Assembly (NCBI GenBank): GCA_001627865.1
Contig: LUQO01000017.1
Location: forward strand, 1-53,133
Direction of reading: 5' to 3'
DNA length: 53,133 bases
DNA from: SAR324 cluster bacterium REDSEA-S27_B3
GTDB lineage: Bacteria; SAR324; NAC60-12
Shown: piece after piece, positions 44,789 to 53,133 of the stretch
How the letters are laid out: every line of letters starts with the position of its first letter
Position numbering within the stretch: the stretch's first letter is position 1
Notes under the pieces: generated by a model
What the model saw: the letters and a program-made list of their open reading frames with translations, nothing else
Database searches by the model: none
What the model was told of the DNA's origin: nothing
Translations under genes and position numbers: made by a program

Positions 44789-45928
44789 TCAATTAATCAC
44801 AGATTCTTGCGGAAGTTCAAAAACAAAGCAGGCGCCATCAGTAATTTCTGAATCGATCCATATTTTTCCGCCGTGCGCTTCAATGATTTTCTTTACCGTG
44901 GCGAGACCATATCCGTAGCCATCAACATCGTAGTTCAAGCGGGCATTAGTCTCAAATACTTTGTGATGATGTTCAGGGAATATTCCTGGACCGTCATCGC
45001 GAATCCAGAATTTAACTGAATCATTATTTTCATGTCCACCGAAATCGATCTTTACAGGATTTTTGTCACCCCTGAATTTAATGGAGTTGGCAATCAGGTT
45101 TTGCCAGACTTTCAGCATCCGGACTGTATCACATTGCGTTTCCGGCATTTCCGGTAACTTGCTGAAAAGCACCATGCCTTCTCTTTCTGCATACTCAAAA
45201 TTATCAATTACTGTATCAATTAATTTGTTCATTGAAATTGATTCCAAACGCCCAATTACTTGTCCGGCTTCCGCATAATCAAGTTGGGTATTAATAAAAT
45301 CCAACATTTTATGCAATGCCTTTGGAATGCGTTCAAGTATTTCCTGCAAACTCTCATCGCCGATTATCTGCGGATGCTCTTTTTTGATACGCAGCAGAAA
45401 TAAATCAAAGAGGCTGGCTGCCCCTACTATCGGCGCTTTCAAATCATGGCTTACGGTGTGAGAAAAACTGCTCAGTTCCTCCTTTTTTTGAAAAAGTTCT
45501 TTATTCAGCTGCTTTATTCTGTCAAGGTCTTCTTTGCTGCGCAGCGCCGATTTTACTCTTGCTACTAATGTTGTGCGGTCAATTGGCTTGTAAATGTAGT
45601 CAACAGCTCCCGCGTCAAATGAATCTTCAAATGATTCCATCTCCTGTTTTGCCGTAACCATCAACACAGGAATATCATGGTAATCAGGAATAGCTTTTAT
45701 ACGCCGAGTGGTCTCAATTCCATCCATTTCAGGCATCATGATATCCATCAAAATACAATCCGGAAGCCAGCTTTTTAAAATCTCTATAGCTTCCTTACCT
45801 GATGATGCCATCCGGAATTCGCCTTTCAATGCTGACCGCAGATGATCTTCTATCACCAGGCAGTTGTTCTCGATATCATCAACAATCAATATTCTCCGGG
45901 TAAGCCTGTGTTGATTATTGACTGTCAT
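44789..45928 (-). CDS. response regulator-histidine kinase hybrid
   Basis: About 379 residues from ATG 45928 (a GTG lies one codon earlier). An N-terminal receiver domain (RILIVDDIENN; phospho-Asp in LMDIMMPEMDG; conserved Lys in IYKP) is joined to a HisKA domain with the phospho-His in SHTVSHDLKAP and a HATPase domain (N box NLIANSIKF, G1 DDGPGIF, G2 GYGYGLATVK). There is no membrane segment, so it is cytoplasmic. This order is common in bacteriophytochrome-like or cyanobacterial RR-HK proteins. It lies 12 bases after lpd and before the amidase gene; its signal and partner are unknown. Confidence 0.9.
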   Translation of the reverse strand: MTVNNQHRLTRRILIVDDIENNCLVIEDHLRSALKGEFRMASSGKEAIEILKSWLPDCILMDIMMPEMDGIETTRRIKAIPDYHDIPVLMVTAKQEMESFEDSFDAGAVDYIYKPIDRTTLVARVKSALRSKEDLDRIKQLNKELFQKKEELSSFSHTVSHDLKAPIVGAASLFDLFLLRIKKEHPQIIGDESLQEILERIPKALHKMLDFINTQLDYAEAGQVIGRLESISMNKLIDTVIDNFEYAEREGMVLFSKLPEMPETQCDTVRMLKVWQNLIANSIKFRGDKNPVKIDFGGHENNDSVKFWIRDDGPGIFPEHHHKVFETNARLNYDVDGYGYGLATVKKIIEAHGGKIWIDSEITDGACFVFELPQESVIN

Positions 45929-45940
45929 CACACGATTTTA

Positions 45941-47325
45941 TTAGATGTGAAGAGGTCGTTTTCCTGTTGCGTCCAGCATTGCTTCTTTGATTGCTTCCGC
46001 GTAAGTAGGATGGGCATGGGACATGCGTGCAATGTCTTCAGCACTTGCTCGATATTCCAACGCAACAACTGCTTCCGCAATCAAGTCCGCGGCACGAGCT
46101 CCCACCATGTGAATACCCAAAATCTCATCAGTATCCTTATCTGCCAGTACTTTCACAAATCCGTCCGTATCCATTGAAACACGAGCCCGGCCAAGTGCTT
46201 TGAAAGGGAAACTTCCTGTAGTGTAATTATAATTTTCCGCTTTCAATTCATCCTCGGTAAAACCCACACCTGCTGCTTCCGGCCAGGTGTATAGCACTTC
46301 CGGTATTGATTTGTAATTGATGTGCGGTTTTTGTCCAACTATTGTTTCTGCCACAAAAACTCCTTCCTCCTCAGCCTTGTGTGCCAGCAATGCTCCGGCA
46401 ATCACATCGCCGATTGCATATATTCCTGATACAGATGTTTCCAGGTGTTCATTCACCGGAATACGTCCCTGCTCATCCGGAACAATGCCAATTTTATCCA
46501 GTCCCAGATTTTCAGTGTAAGGTCTGCGTCCAACCGCAACCAGGCAGTAATCCCCGCTGAATTCTACTTCCTTGCCCTTCTTGTCCTTTGCGGAAACAGT
46601 AACACTTTTTCCCTTTACAGTAGCACTTTGTACATTGTGACTAAGATAAAACTGAAGCCCCTGTTTTTTTAAAAATCGCTGAACCTCCTTACCCAAAGAA
46701 ATATCCATTCCTGCAACCAATCTATCAAGATATTCCACAACCTGTACTTCAGAACCGAGTCTGTTATAAACTGAGCCAAGTTCAAGACCGATCACCCCAC
46801 CGCCTATCACAATTAATTTTTCCGGTACTTCTTTCAGACTGAGTGCTTCGGTAGATGTAATGACGCGTTTCTTGTCACATGTCACTCCTGGAATGCTGGA
46901 CGGTTTGGAGCCGGTAGCAATGATTGTATGTTCAGTACTCACCGTTTGCTCAGATCCGGCATTGTCTTTCACTATGATCGTATTTTTGTCTTTAAAAGTG
47001 GCATGTCCTGTAAGAACAGTAAGTACTGGATTCCATCACAAGTCTGACTGACCACATCATCCTTGCGCTGACGCATCCTGGGCCAATTGAGTTCAAGTTT
47101 CTGGGCGTTGATACCGTGTGCTTCAAAATGCCGCTTCGCATTGTTGAAATGTTCGCTGGAGTCAAGCAATGCTTTTGATGGGATACATCCTACATTCAGG
47201 CATGTTCCTCCTAAAGTAGGATAGCGTTCAATAATTGCTGTTTTCAAACCAAGCTGCGTGCAGCGAATTGCTGCAACATAACCTCCTGGTCCGGAACCGA
47301 TTACAGTAGTTTGAAAATTAGACAT
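45941..47325 (-). pseudogene. lpd: dihydrolipoamide dehydrogenase (E3), frame broken near residue 105
   Basis: FAD enzyme re-oxidising lipoyl groups of the 2-oxo-acid dehydrogenases. The N-terminal part (47325 to about 47025) has the FAD loop [11 protein letters not shown] and the redox-active disulfide in [15 protein letters not shown]. After CDGIQYL the frame is lost and stops at 46972. The remainder ([14 protein letters not shown] onward, to 45941) is in another frame and is complete: NAD loop VIGGGVIGLELGS, GYAIGDV-type motif as YAIGDVIAGALLAHKAEEEG, and the C-terminal HAHPTYAEA. About six residues normally present at the join are missing, so a short out-of-frame deletion occurred around 47005-47030. 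It is either real or an artefact; the E1 and E2 genes of the same operon are intact. Confidence 0.88.
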
Positions 47326-47379
47326 TGTATGATATGTTTCGAAGCAAGAAGTAATAAAGAAAACAAGAATTATTCATAT

Positions 47380-47403
47380 AAGGCATTAAGGCATCAAGGC
47401 ACT
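47380..47403. repeat. octamer array, left side (AAGGCAYY x3)
   Basis: Three consecutive 8-base units AAGGCATT, AAGGCATC, AAGGCACT. They are the reverse complement type of the units at 47815-47862 and lie on the other side of the four-helix-bundle gene. Confidence 0.8.
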
Positions 47404-47409
47404 GAGAGT

Positions 47410-47784
47410 TTAATTGCTGCTTGAACTTTTGATTTTGCTGACTAAGGAAAGCAGCATTCTTTCTATTTCTCGAGTTGTGTCGTATTGATTGTCGAATTCA
47501 AGTTCAGAAATGAATCCTAAGTTTTTCGAAATTTCCAATTGAGTTTGCAACTCGTATAAGGAACCGACAGATATTTGTAAATGACGGATATAATCTCCAG
47601 TAGATCTACGCCCGTATCCTTCAGCAATATTGCTTGGAATTGAAACTGCACTGCGGCGCATCTGTGAGATTAATCCATAAAACTCTACCTTTGGGAAATT
47701 GCCAGATGCTCGATATATCTGTGTTACCAAATCCATAGATTTCTGCCAAAAAATCAAGTCTCTAAACGTCTTTATTGTTCCCAT
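47410..47784 (-). CDS. four-helix bundle protein (23S rRNA-intervening-sequence protein family)
   Basis: 124 residues of the S23/IVS four-helix-bundle family (TIGR02436 type). The hallmark segments are visible: FRDLIFWQKSMDLV at the start, YGLISQMRRSAVSIPSNIAEG with GYGRRSTGDYIRHLQIS, and SLYELQTQLEI. The biochemical role is unknown; relatives occur in rRNA intervening sequences and scattered accessory positions. Here it interrupts the odhB-lpd pair and is enclosed by octamer arrays in opposite orientation, which suggests it arrived as a cassette. Confidence 0.92.
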   Translation of the reverse strand: MGTIKTFRDLIFWQKSMDLVTQIYRASGNFPKVEFYGLISQMRRSAVSIPSNIAEGYGRRSTGDYIRHLQISVGSLYELQTQLEISKNLGFISELEFDNQYDTTREIERMLLSLVSKIKSSSSN

Positions 47785-47814
47785 CTTGAAGTTAGCTCAA
47801 ACTAAGAACCCTCT

Positions 47815-47862
47815 TGCCTTAGTGCCTTAGTGCCTTTGTGCCTTTGTCCCTTAGTGCCTTTT
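47815..47862. repeat. octamer array, right side (TGCCTTNG x6)
   Basis: Six consecutive 8-base units: TGCCTTAG twice, TGCCTTTG twice, TCCCTTAG, TGCCTTTT. The array ends on the odhB stop codon. With 47380-47403 it forms inverted flanks around the four-helix-bundle gene. Confidence 0.85.
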
Positions 47863-49163
47863 TACCCCATTAACATTCTGGATGGATTCTCCAAATTTTC
47901 TTTGACTTGAACCAGGAAGCTGACTGATTGCTGGCCGTCGATAATTCGATGATCATAAGACAGCGCAACAAACATTACCGGACGAATTTCAATTTTCCCA
48001 TTTACAGCCATTGGCCGTTCCACGATATTATGCATTCCAAGAATAGCGCTTTGCGGTGGATTGATGATTGGGGTGGAGAGCATTGAACCAAACACTCCTC
48101 CGTTTGTGATGGAGAAAGTTCCGCCTACCATTTCGTCAATGCTTAGTTTGTTTTCACGAGCAAGCTGCGCGAGCCTGGCAATTTCCATTTCAATCTGTGC
48201 AAGAGTCATTGATTCAGCATTACGCACCACAGGAACCATCAAACCTTTTGGTGCACTGACCGCAATTCCCATGTCCACATAATCATGAAAAACTATTTCA
48301 TCTCCATCAATTTGCGCGTTCACTGCAGGAAACTGTTGCAAAGACTCGGTGCAGGCTTTTGTGAACAGACTCATGTAGCCCAGCTTTACATTATGTTTTT
48401 GCATAAACACGTCTTTGCATTGGGCACGTAATTCAATGATTGCGCTCATATCTACTTCATTAAAGGTAGTGAGCATCGCGGTTTCGTTTTTCACCGAAAC
48501 AAGTCGTTCCGCCAATTTGCGACGCAAACGGGACATCCGCTCCCGTTTAATGTTTCTTGAACCAGTAAAAACAGGCGGTTCTGCGAGTGTTTTTGTTTCC
48601 GCAGCTGATGAGGACGATCCCGTGAGTTTTCGAGAATCCTGAAGATCAGTCGCTTTTTGTATTTTTGGGGATGAAGCGGAAGAATCAGTCACATTTAACA
48701 AATGCAGCTGCATATCCTGTTTAGTAATGCGTCCCGCCGGTCCGCTTCCGGAAACGTTTTCTGCAGCTGACTCAGCCATCATTTTTCTGGCGGCTGGAGA
48801 AGGATGCCCCTCAGCATAGGAGGCAGTAGCTTGACCCGGCGAAACTCTTTCTGATGCAGAAGATTCAGTTAATGTTGAAGTGTCCGGAGAAGATTTATCA
48901 GTACTGTTATTTTCCGGATTTTTTGCTGAGGCATCAATTGAACAGACCACATCTCCTACCTCAGCTGTTTCTCCTTCCTGCAGCACAATCTTCAGTGTTC
49001 CGGAATTATCTGCAATCAAAGGCAAAGTTGCTTTATCTGATTCTATCTCACAAATAGTTTCATCAACCTGAACATAGTCCCCATCAGCTTTTTGCCAGCT
49101 GCCGATTTCAACTTCAGTGATTGATTCTCCCGGACTGGGAATTTTAATATCAACTATAGACAT
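47862..49163 (-). CDS. odhB: dihydrolipoyllysine succinyltransferase (E2 of 2-oxoglutarate dehydrogenase)
   Basis: 433 residues. The lipoyl domain (1-75) has the lipoylated Lys44 in [11 protein letters not shown] Ser/Ala-rich linker leads to the E3-binding domain ([22 protein letters not shown]). A second linker leads to the catalytic domain (~200-433) with [10 protein letters not shown], the [15 protein letters not shown] segment and the catalytic SYDHRIIDG near the end. The TFNEVDM motif favours succinyltransferase over acetyltransferase. It is encoded downstream of odhA and upstream of lpd. Confidence 0.95.
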   Translation of the reverse strand: MSIVDIKIPSPGESITEVEIGSWQKADGDYVQVDETICEIESDKATLPLIADNSGTLKIVLQEGETAEVGDVVCSIDASAKNPENNSTDKSSPDTSTLTESSASERVSPGQATASYAEGHPSPAARKMMAESAAENVSGSGPAGRITKQDMQLHLLNVTDSSASSPKIQKATDLQDSRKLTGSSSSAAETKTLAEPPVFTGSRNIKRERMSRLRRKLAERLVSVKNETAMLTTFNEVDMSAIIELRAQCKDVFMQKHNVKLGYMSLFTKACTESLQQFPAVNAQIDGDEIVFHDYVDMGIAVSAPKGLMVPVVRNAESMTLAQIEMEIARLAQLARENKLSIDEMVGGTFSITNGGVFGSMLSTPIINPPQSAILGMHNIVERPMAVNGKIEIRPVMFVALSYDHRIIDGQQSVSFLVQVKENLENPSRMLMG

Positions 49164-49316
49164 GAGTTAAACTTGATTAGTTAGATAAAATTAATGGCGA
49201 TCAAAAAACTCCGCTAAAATCATTTTTTCAGTATGCAAAAAGCAATGTCTGGAAAAAATCATATAAGCTTTTCTTCAATTCTTTTTTGGGTTAAATTCCC
49301 CTTAGCTTGCCACGTC

Positions 49317-49410
49317 TGTCATGCCCGCGAAAACGGGTATCCAGAAACTCGAACTGTCGCAGGGGCCTTGATTCATCGCGCCTGGATTCCCGATCAAGTC
49401 GGGAATGACA
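49317..49410. repeat. dispersed palindromic repeat, copies 2 and 3 in inverted arrangement
   Basis: 49317-49344 (TGTCATGCCCGCG...GGTATCCAG) and 49382-49410 (CTGGATTCCCGA...GGGAATGACA) are inverted copies, separated by 37 bases, of the element also at 6926-6954. Each also has its own small inner hairpin. Confidence 0.75.
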
Positions 49411-49419
49411 ACTGCCCGA

Positions 49420-49444
49420 TACCCCGCTGCTTTGCGGCGGGGTA
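49420..49444. terminator. GC-rich hairpin in the odhA-odhB spacer
   Basis: TACCCCGC (49420-49427) pairs with GCGGGGTA (49437-49444) around a nine-base loop. It lies just beyond the odhA stop on the minus strand. No T-run follows, and it may be part of the repeat unit. Confidence 0.5.
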
Positions 49445-49499
49445 GTTCATTTGTGTTTTTGCTACATCACTTTTCTACTGAATCTGCATCAAATTCTGC

Positions 49500-52271
49500 T
49501 CATTCCTCGAAAGCTCTTTGCACCAGTTTTTTCTGCTGAGTGATATGAACTTGCGGTGAACCGGCCGCGGGAGAGCTGTCCGCGTCACGCGCCACCAGCT
49601 TTAGCCTTTCCTTTGTTTGAGGGAATGTACGCATAACAAAACACCATGCCCCCATGTTTTCAGGTTCTTCCTGTATCCAGCACAATTCTTTTGCTTTAGA
49701 ATATCGTTTAAGAACACTCTTCAGCTGCTTTTCAGGTAATGGATAAAGCTGTTCCAAACGCACAATCGCGACATCTCTAATCTGCTTTTTTTGCTGATAT
49801 TCCAGCAGGTCAAAATAAATTTTACCACAACAAAACAGCACCTTGCGCACTGATTTAGAATCAACAAATTGATCTTCTATTACTTCGATGAATCGAGTTC
49901 CTTCCAGGAAATTCTCAAGCGGACTGACGCATTTTGGATGACGCAGCAAACTCTTTGGAGTAAAAATCACCAGGGGTTTGCGAAAAGGGAAGGCCATCTG
50001 GCGCCGCAAAACGTGAAAGAAATTGGCCGGAGTGGTGCTGTTGATGATCTGCATGTTATTGTCAGCACAGAGTGTCAGGAAACGCTCAATTCGTGCTGAA
50101 GTATGTTCCGGCCCCTGACCTTCATGTCCATGAGGAAGCATCAGTACTACACCATTCATACGCTGCCATTTGGTTTCAGATGAAGCAACGAACTGATCAA
50201 TAATAATCTGTGCGCCATTGGCAAAATCACCAAATTGTGCTTCCCAGATTGTCAGTGCGTTTGGCGAGGCATAAGCATAACCGTATTCAAAACCAAGAAC
50301 GCCGTATTCCGAAAGAAAAGAATTATATACTTCAAATTGGGCCTGATCCTCAGAAAGATGATTCAGAGGAATATATTTTGTGTTGTCCTCCGCTGTAATG
50401 ATCGCGTGTCGCTGCGCAAAAGTTCCACGTCCCGAATCCTGTCCGCTTAAGCGTACCGTGCAATTATCATTAAGCAAAGTCGCGTAGGCCATTGTTTCCG
50501 CCATAGCCCAATCCAACTGTTTCTCCTCTGTAACCATCTTACGGCGGTTTTCATAAAGTTTTTCTATCTTGGTAAAAAACTTCAATTTTTCTCCGGGAGT
50601 TCCCGGTTTCTTCAAATCGGTAGCACGAAGACTTAAATCAATGAAATTCTTTTCTGACACTCCTGTTTGTGGTGATTTCTCAAAATCCTTGTCATTGGCT
50701 CTGCGTACACCGGACCAGACACCTTCAAGAAACGAAGTAACAGATGCAGTTTCCTGTTGCTTGGATTCCTCCAGACGATCATTAAGGTACTGTTTAAATT
50801 CGGACTCCATCTGTTGTGTTTCTTTTTCCGTCAAGCTTCCGGACTCGACAAGTTTCCTGCTGTAAACCTCACGTACATTTGGATGCCTGGCAATTCTTCG
50901 GTATAAATCCGGCTGTGTAAATCTGGGTTCGTCAGCTTCATTGTGTCCATGACGCCGATAACCCAAAATATCCACAAACACATCTCTGTGAAATTCCTGA
51001 CGAAACTCAAGCGCAAGTTTTGTAACATATGCCACAGCCTCAATATCATCCGCGTTAACATGAAAAACCGGAGACAGAGTAGTTTTTCCCACATCAGTAC
51101 AATATGTGCTGGATCGTCCTTCTATAAAATCCGCGGTAAATCCAACCTGATTATTGATTACCAAATGTACGGTTCCCCCTGTGCCGTAACCAGGCAGCTT
51201 TGACATCTGCAGAACTTCATACACAATACCCTGCCCTGCCAAGGAATGGTCTCCATGGATCAGAATTGGCACCAGCTTTTTTACATTTCCATTGTGATAC
51301 TGGTCTATTTTCGCGCGTGAAATGCCTGCCACCACAGGGTTTACTGCTTCCAGGTGTGAGGGATTTGGGGTCAGGCTGAGATGCACAATGTTTCCATTTC
51401 TTGCTGTTTTGTCACTGGAATAGCCCATGTGGTATTTCACATCGCCGGAAAATCCGTCTTTGCCGAAGGCTTTGCCCTCAAATTCCGCAAAAATATCGTT
51501 GTAAGTTTTTCCTAAAATATTTGCCAGTACATTCAGCCGTCCACGATGAGCCATGCCGATCACAAAATCTTCTACTCCAAGTTCTGCTCCGCACTCAACC
51601 ACCGTGTCCAGAGCTGGAATAATTGATTCTCCTCCTTCTAGTGAAAATCTTTTTTGACCAACAAATTTCGTATGCAGAAAATTCTCAAAGGCCACTGCCT
51701 CGTTGGTTTTGCGTAAAAGTTCAATTTTCTCTTTTGGGGAAAAATTTGGAGTGTTGCGGCAGGACTCCATTTTTTGCTCAAGCCATTGAATAATTTCAAT
51801 TGTCCGCACAAATTTGTATTCCACTCCGATCGGGCCGCAATAAGTTTGCTCTAAAAACTCGTAAATTTTCCGCAAAGTCGCGGTCCCCAATCCAATACGT
51901 TCTCCCGCGTGGAACTCAGTATCCATATCCGCATCACTCAAACCAAAATTCTCCAGCACAATCGGACCTTCGTGTTCGCGACGTGGACGCACCGGATTGG
52001 TTTTTGCGAACATGTGCCCGCGTTGTCGATAAGCTCCAATCAGGTTACTGACGGCAATCTCTTTTTGCAACTGTTCAGGTGCTGCTGAAATGGGCAAACC
52101 TTCAGCGATCGTTTTATTATCCCTTTGTGTGAAATCTGTCCTAGAGAATTCAAAACCCTCAAAAAAATTGCGCCATTCCTGGTCCACAGAAAAAGGGTCT
52201 TGCTGATATTGGTGATAGAGGCCTTCAAAGGCATCTATTTCAGCATTGCCTAAAAAAGAAAGTGGTTTCAT
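49500..52271 (-). CDS. odhA: 2-oxoglutarate dehydrogenase E1 component
   Basis: Thiamine-diphosphate enzyme of the TCA cycle decarboxylating 2-oxoglutarate, 923 residues, usual length for the simple (not E2-fused) type. The N-terminal LGNAEIDAFEGLYHQYQQDP segment, VIGMAHRGRLNVLANILGK, HVNADDIEAV, DILGYRRHGHNEADEPRFTQP and LSGQDSGRGTFAQRHA are all present, along with MLPHGHEGQGPEHTSARIERF. It is the first gene of the odhA-odhB-(insert)-lpd operon; the promoter should lie in 52272-52614. Confidence 0.96.
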   Translation of the reverse strand: MKPLSFLGNAEIDAFEGLYHQYQQDPFSVDQEWRNFFEGFEFSRTDFTQRDNKTIAEGLPISAAPEQLQKEIAVSNLIGAYRQRGHMFAKTNPVRPRREHEGPIVLENFGLSDADMDTEFHAGERIGLGTATLRKIYEFLEQTYCGPIGVEYKFVRTIEIIQWLEQKMESCRNTPNFSPKEKIELLRKTNEAVAFENFLHTKFVGQKRFSLEGGESIIPALDTVVECGAELGVEDFVIGMAHRGRLNVLANILGKTYNDIFAEFEGKAFGKDGFSGDVKYHMGYSSDKTARNGNIVHLSLTPNPSHLEAVNPVVAGISRAKIDQYHNGNVKKLVPILIHGDHSLAGQGIVYEVLQMSKLPGYGTGGTVHLVINNQVGFTADFIEGRSSTYCTDVGKTTLSPVFHVNADDIEAVAYVTKLALEFRQEFHRDVFVDILGYRRHGHNEADEPRFTQPDLYRRIARHPNVREVYSRKLVESGSLTEKETQQMESEFKQYLNDRLEESKQQETASVTSFLEGVWSGVRRANDKDFEKSPQTGVSEKNFIDLSLRATDLKKPGTPGEKLKFFTKIEKLYENRRKMVTEEKQLDWAMAETMAYATLLNDNCTVRLSGQDSGRGTFAQRHAIITAEDNTKYIPLNHLSEDQAQFEVYNSFLSEYGVLGFEYGYAYASPNALTIWEAQFGDFANGAQIIIDQFVASSETKWQRMNGVVLMLPHGHEGQGPEHTSARIERFLTLCADNNMQIINSTTPANFFHVLRRQMAFPFRKPLVIFTPKSLLRHPKCVSPLENFLEGTRFIEVIEDQFVDSKSVRKVLFCCGKIYFDLLEYQQKKQIRDVAIVRLEQLYPLPEKQLKSVLKRYSKAKELCWIQEEPENMGAWCFVMRTFPQTKERLKLVARDADSSPAAGSPQVHITQQKKLVQRAFEE

Positions 52272-52614
52272 GAAAAATATCTTTCGGTATGCCTGAAAGC
52301 TGGATTCCTGAAAATATTGAAAGAAGACAGTTCATTGTACAGCATGCGGAGAGTAGAATGGAAATAAAATATAAAACCCCGGTCTTAGGGTAATCCGGAA
52401 AGTACGATGGCTGTTTTTTTTAGATGAATTAATTTCAAGAGGATCAACGGAAACATTTTCCGGTATTATCCTTATGGAAGGACTGTGGGATTACTGAATC
52501 AAAGAAACTGTAGCGTGGCACCTGCCGTGTTGGTGCAGGGAAAATGCGAATTGCTCACTACGGCAAAATGTGTGTGATTACCTCAGAATATAAAGTTGCC
52601 TTGACTTTCTGGTC
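52272..52614. other. 343-base intergenic region upstream of odhA
   Basis: No gene seen. It separates the P-type ATPase gene from odhA, both on the minus strand, so it should hold the odhA promoter and the ATPase terminator. A small perfect hairpin (CGGAAA/TTTCCG, 52448-52462) and a T-run near 52416 are the only structures noticed. Confidence 0.5.
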
Positions 52615-53133
52615 TCAGGAAAAAGAAAAATTTCGCAATCGCAGTGAGTTCATCACAACAGAAACCGAACTGAACGCCATGGCGGCCGCAGCCAGCATCG
52701 GATGTAAAGCAGGACCGCCAAAGGGCACAAGTAATCCTGCGGCAACTGGAATGCCGAGCACGTTGTAACCGAATGCCCAGAACAAATTCTGGCGAATGTT
52801 GCGTAACGTAGCTCGGCTGAGCAGAAGGGCAGTCACAACATGCCGCAAATCATTTTTCATCAGAATCACTTCTGAAGTTTCAAGCGCCACGTCTGTTCCG
52901 GAACCCATTGAAATTCCAACTTCTGCCTGCGCTAACGCGGGAGCGTCATTGATACCGTCGCCGATCATTCCCACGCGAGCCCCTTTTTGCTGATATTCTT
53001 TGACAATTTTGGATTTTTCTTCCGGAAGAACTCCGGAGTGAAAGCTTGTTATTCCGGTTTTTTCAGCCACAGCTTCTGCTGAATTTTGCTGATCGCCTGT
53101 GAGCATTACAACTTCCAGACCCATTTCCCTGAA
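52615..53133 (-). CDS. heavy-metal (copper-type) P1B ATPase, C-terminal fragment at window edge
   Basis: Only the last ~172 residues are in the window; the frame is open to the right edge. Visible are the P-domain motifs MLTGDQQNSA and GDGINDAPALAQAEVGI, then the two last membrane helices with FAFGYN-type FWAFGYNVLGIPVAAG and HPMLAAAAMAFSSVSVVMNSLRL, the signature of the Cu+/Ag+-exporting P1B ATPases (Asn-Tyr and Met-x-x-Ser-Ser). It should be an inner-membrane copper exporter. Metal-binding N-terminal domains lie outside the window. Confidence 0.93.
   Translation of the reverse strand, partial: FREMGLEVVMLTGDQQNSAEAVAEKTGITSFHSGVLPEEKSKIVKEYQQKGARVGMIGDGINDAPALAQAEVGISMGSGTDVALETSEVILMKNDLRHVVTALLLSRATLRNIRQNLFWAFGYNVLGIPVAAGLLVPFGGPALHPMLAAAAMAFSSVSVVMNSLRLRNFSFS

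Larger units (their letters stand above)
49164..49499. other. 336-base odhA-odhB spacer with palindromic repeats
   Basis: No gene seen. It holds two inverted copies of the dispersed repeat (49317-49344 and 49382-49410) and a GC hairpin (49420-49444). Genes odhA and odhB are normally nearly adjacent, so this spacer looks like an insertion of repeat material. Confidence 0.65.

Noticed and set aside
47815..47862. CRISPR-like array
   Set aside because: Units are only 8 bases with no spacers and no cas genes nearby; it is a simple tandem octamer array.
53020..53060. Inverted TTCCGGAA/CTCCGGAG words in the P-type ATPase as a regulatory site
   Set aside because: They are in coding sequence and explained by the general TCCGGA excess.

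Overview
The window is one dense stretch of a Gram-negative bacterial chromosome with moderate-to-low GC. Twin-arginine and Sec signal peptides, periplasmic c-type cytochromes, a complete-looking 2-oxoglutarate dehydrogenase operon and a membrane pyrophosphatase suggest a respiring, TCA-cycle-using bacterium of proteobacterial or deltaproteobacterial type. A SAR324-like marine lineage is a guess from gene content only. No phage, insertion sequence, CRISPR array or rRNA gene was seen. Both ends cut genes: a cyclic-nucleotide-domain/GGDEF protein on the left and a copper-type P-ATPase on the right.

Layout. (1) 1-4.6 kb: diguanylate cyclase, rplM-rpsI, and an esterase/crotonase-like pair. (2) 4.7-21.2 kb: a tandem universal stress protein, then a periplasmic formate dehydrogenase locus. 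fdhD is on the plus strand. The minus strand carries, in transcription order, a small Tat-target protein, fdhA, fdhB, an NrfD-type membrane subunit, a cytochrome c fused to FG-GAP repeats, a multi-cluster Fe-S protein, an unknown protein, a TorD-like chaperone, moeA, tupA-tupB-tupC (tungstate import) and mobB. The enzyme therefore sits with its cofactor synthesis, metal uptake and maturation factors. (3) 21.3-26.9 kb: small unknown genes, a metallophosphoesterase, hppA, a cysteine desulfurase and a small lipoprotein. (4) 27-29.7 kb: a six-heme cytochrome built from six copies of one c-type domain, followed by a two-domain relative. (5) 29.8-34.7 kb: a BMP-family ABC importer (two permeases and a binding protein, no ATPase here) followed by a small protein and an amidase. 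The first permease is broken by a deletion with a frameshift. (6) 35-41.4 kb: two CPA2 antiporter paralogs convergent with a potassium channel that carries two RCK units plus Sel1 and TerB-like domains. (7) 41.6-42.9 kb: an SDR gene between imperfect direct repeats, one of which covers the 3' end of a CAT-anticodon tRNA. (8) 43-52.3 kb: odhA, odhB, a four-helix-bundle gene between inverted octamer arrays, a frame-broken lpd, a response-regulator/histidine kinase and a second amidase. (9) 52.6 kb to the end: partial P-type ATPase.

Main candidates for something undescribed are the FG-GAP cytochrome in the formate dehydrogenase operon, the six-domain cytochrome, the potassium locus (one antiporter paralog lacks the usual ion-binding Gln-Asp, and the channel has a Sel1/TerB tail), the octamer-flanked four-helix-bundle cassette, and the strong excess of the palindrome TCCGGA. 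The lpd and permease lesions are both small out-of-frame deletions in genes expected to be conserved, so an assembly or amplification artefact must be excluded first.
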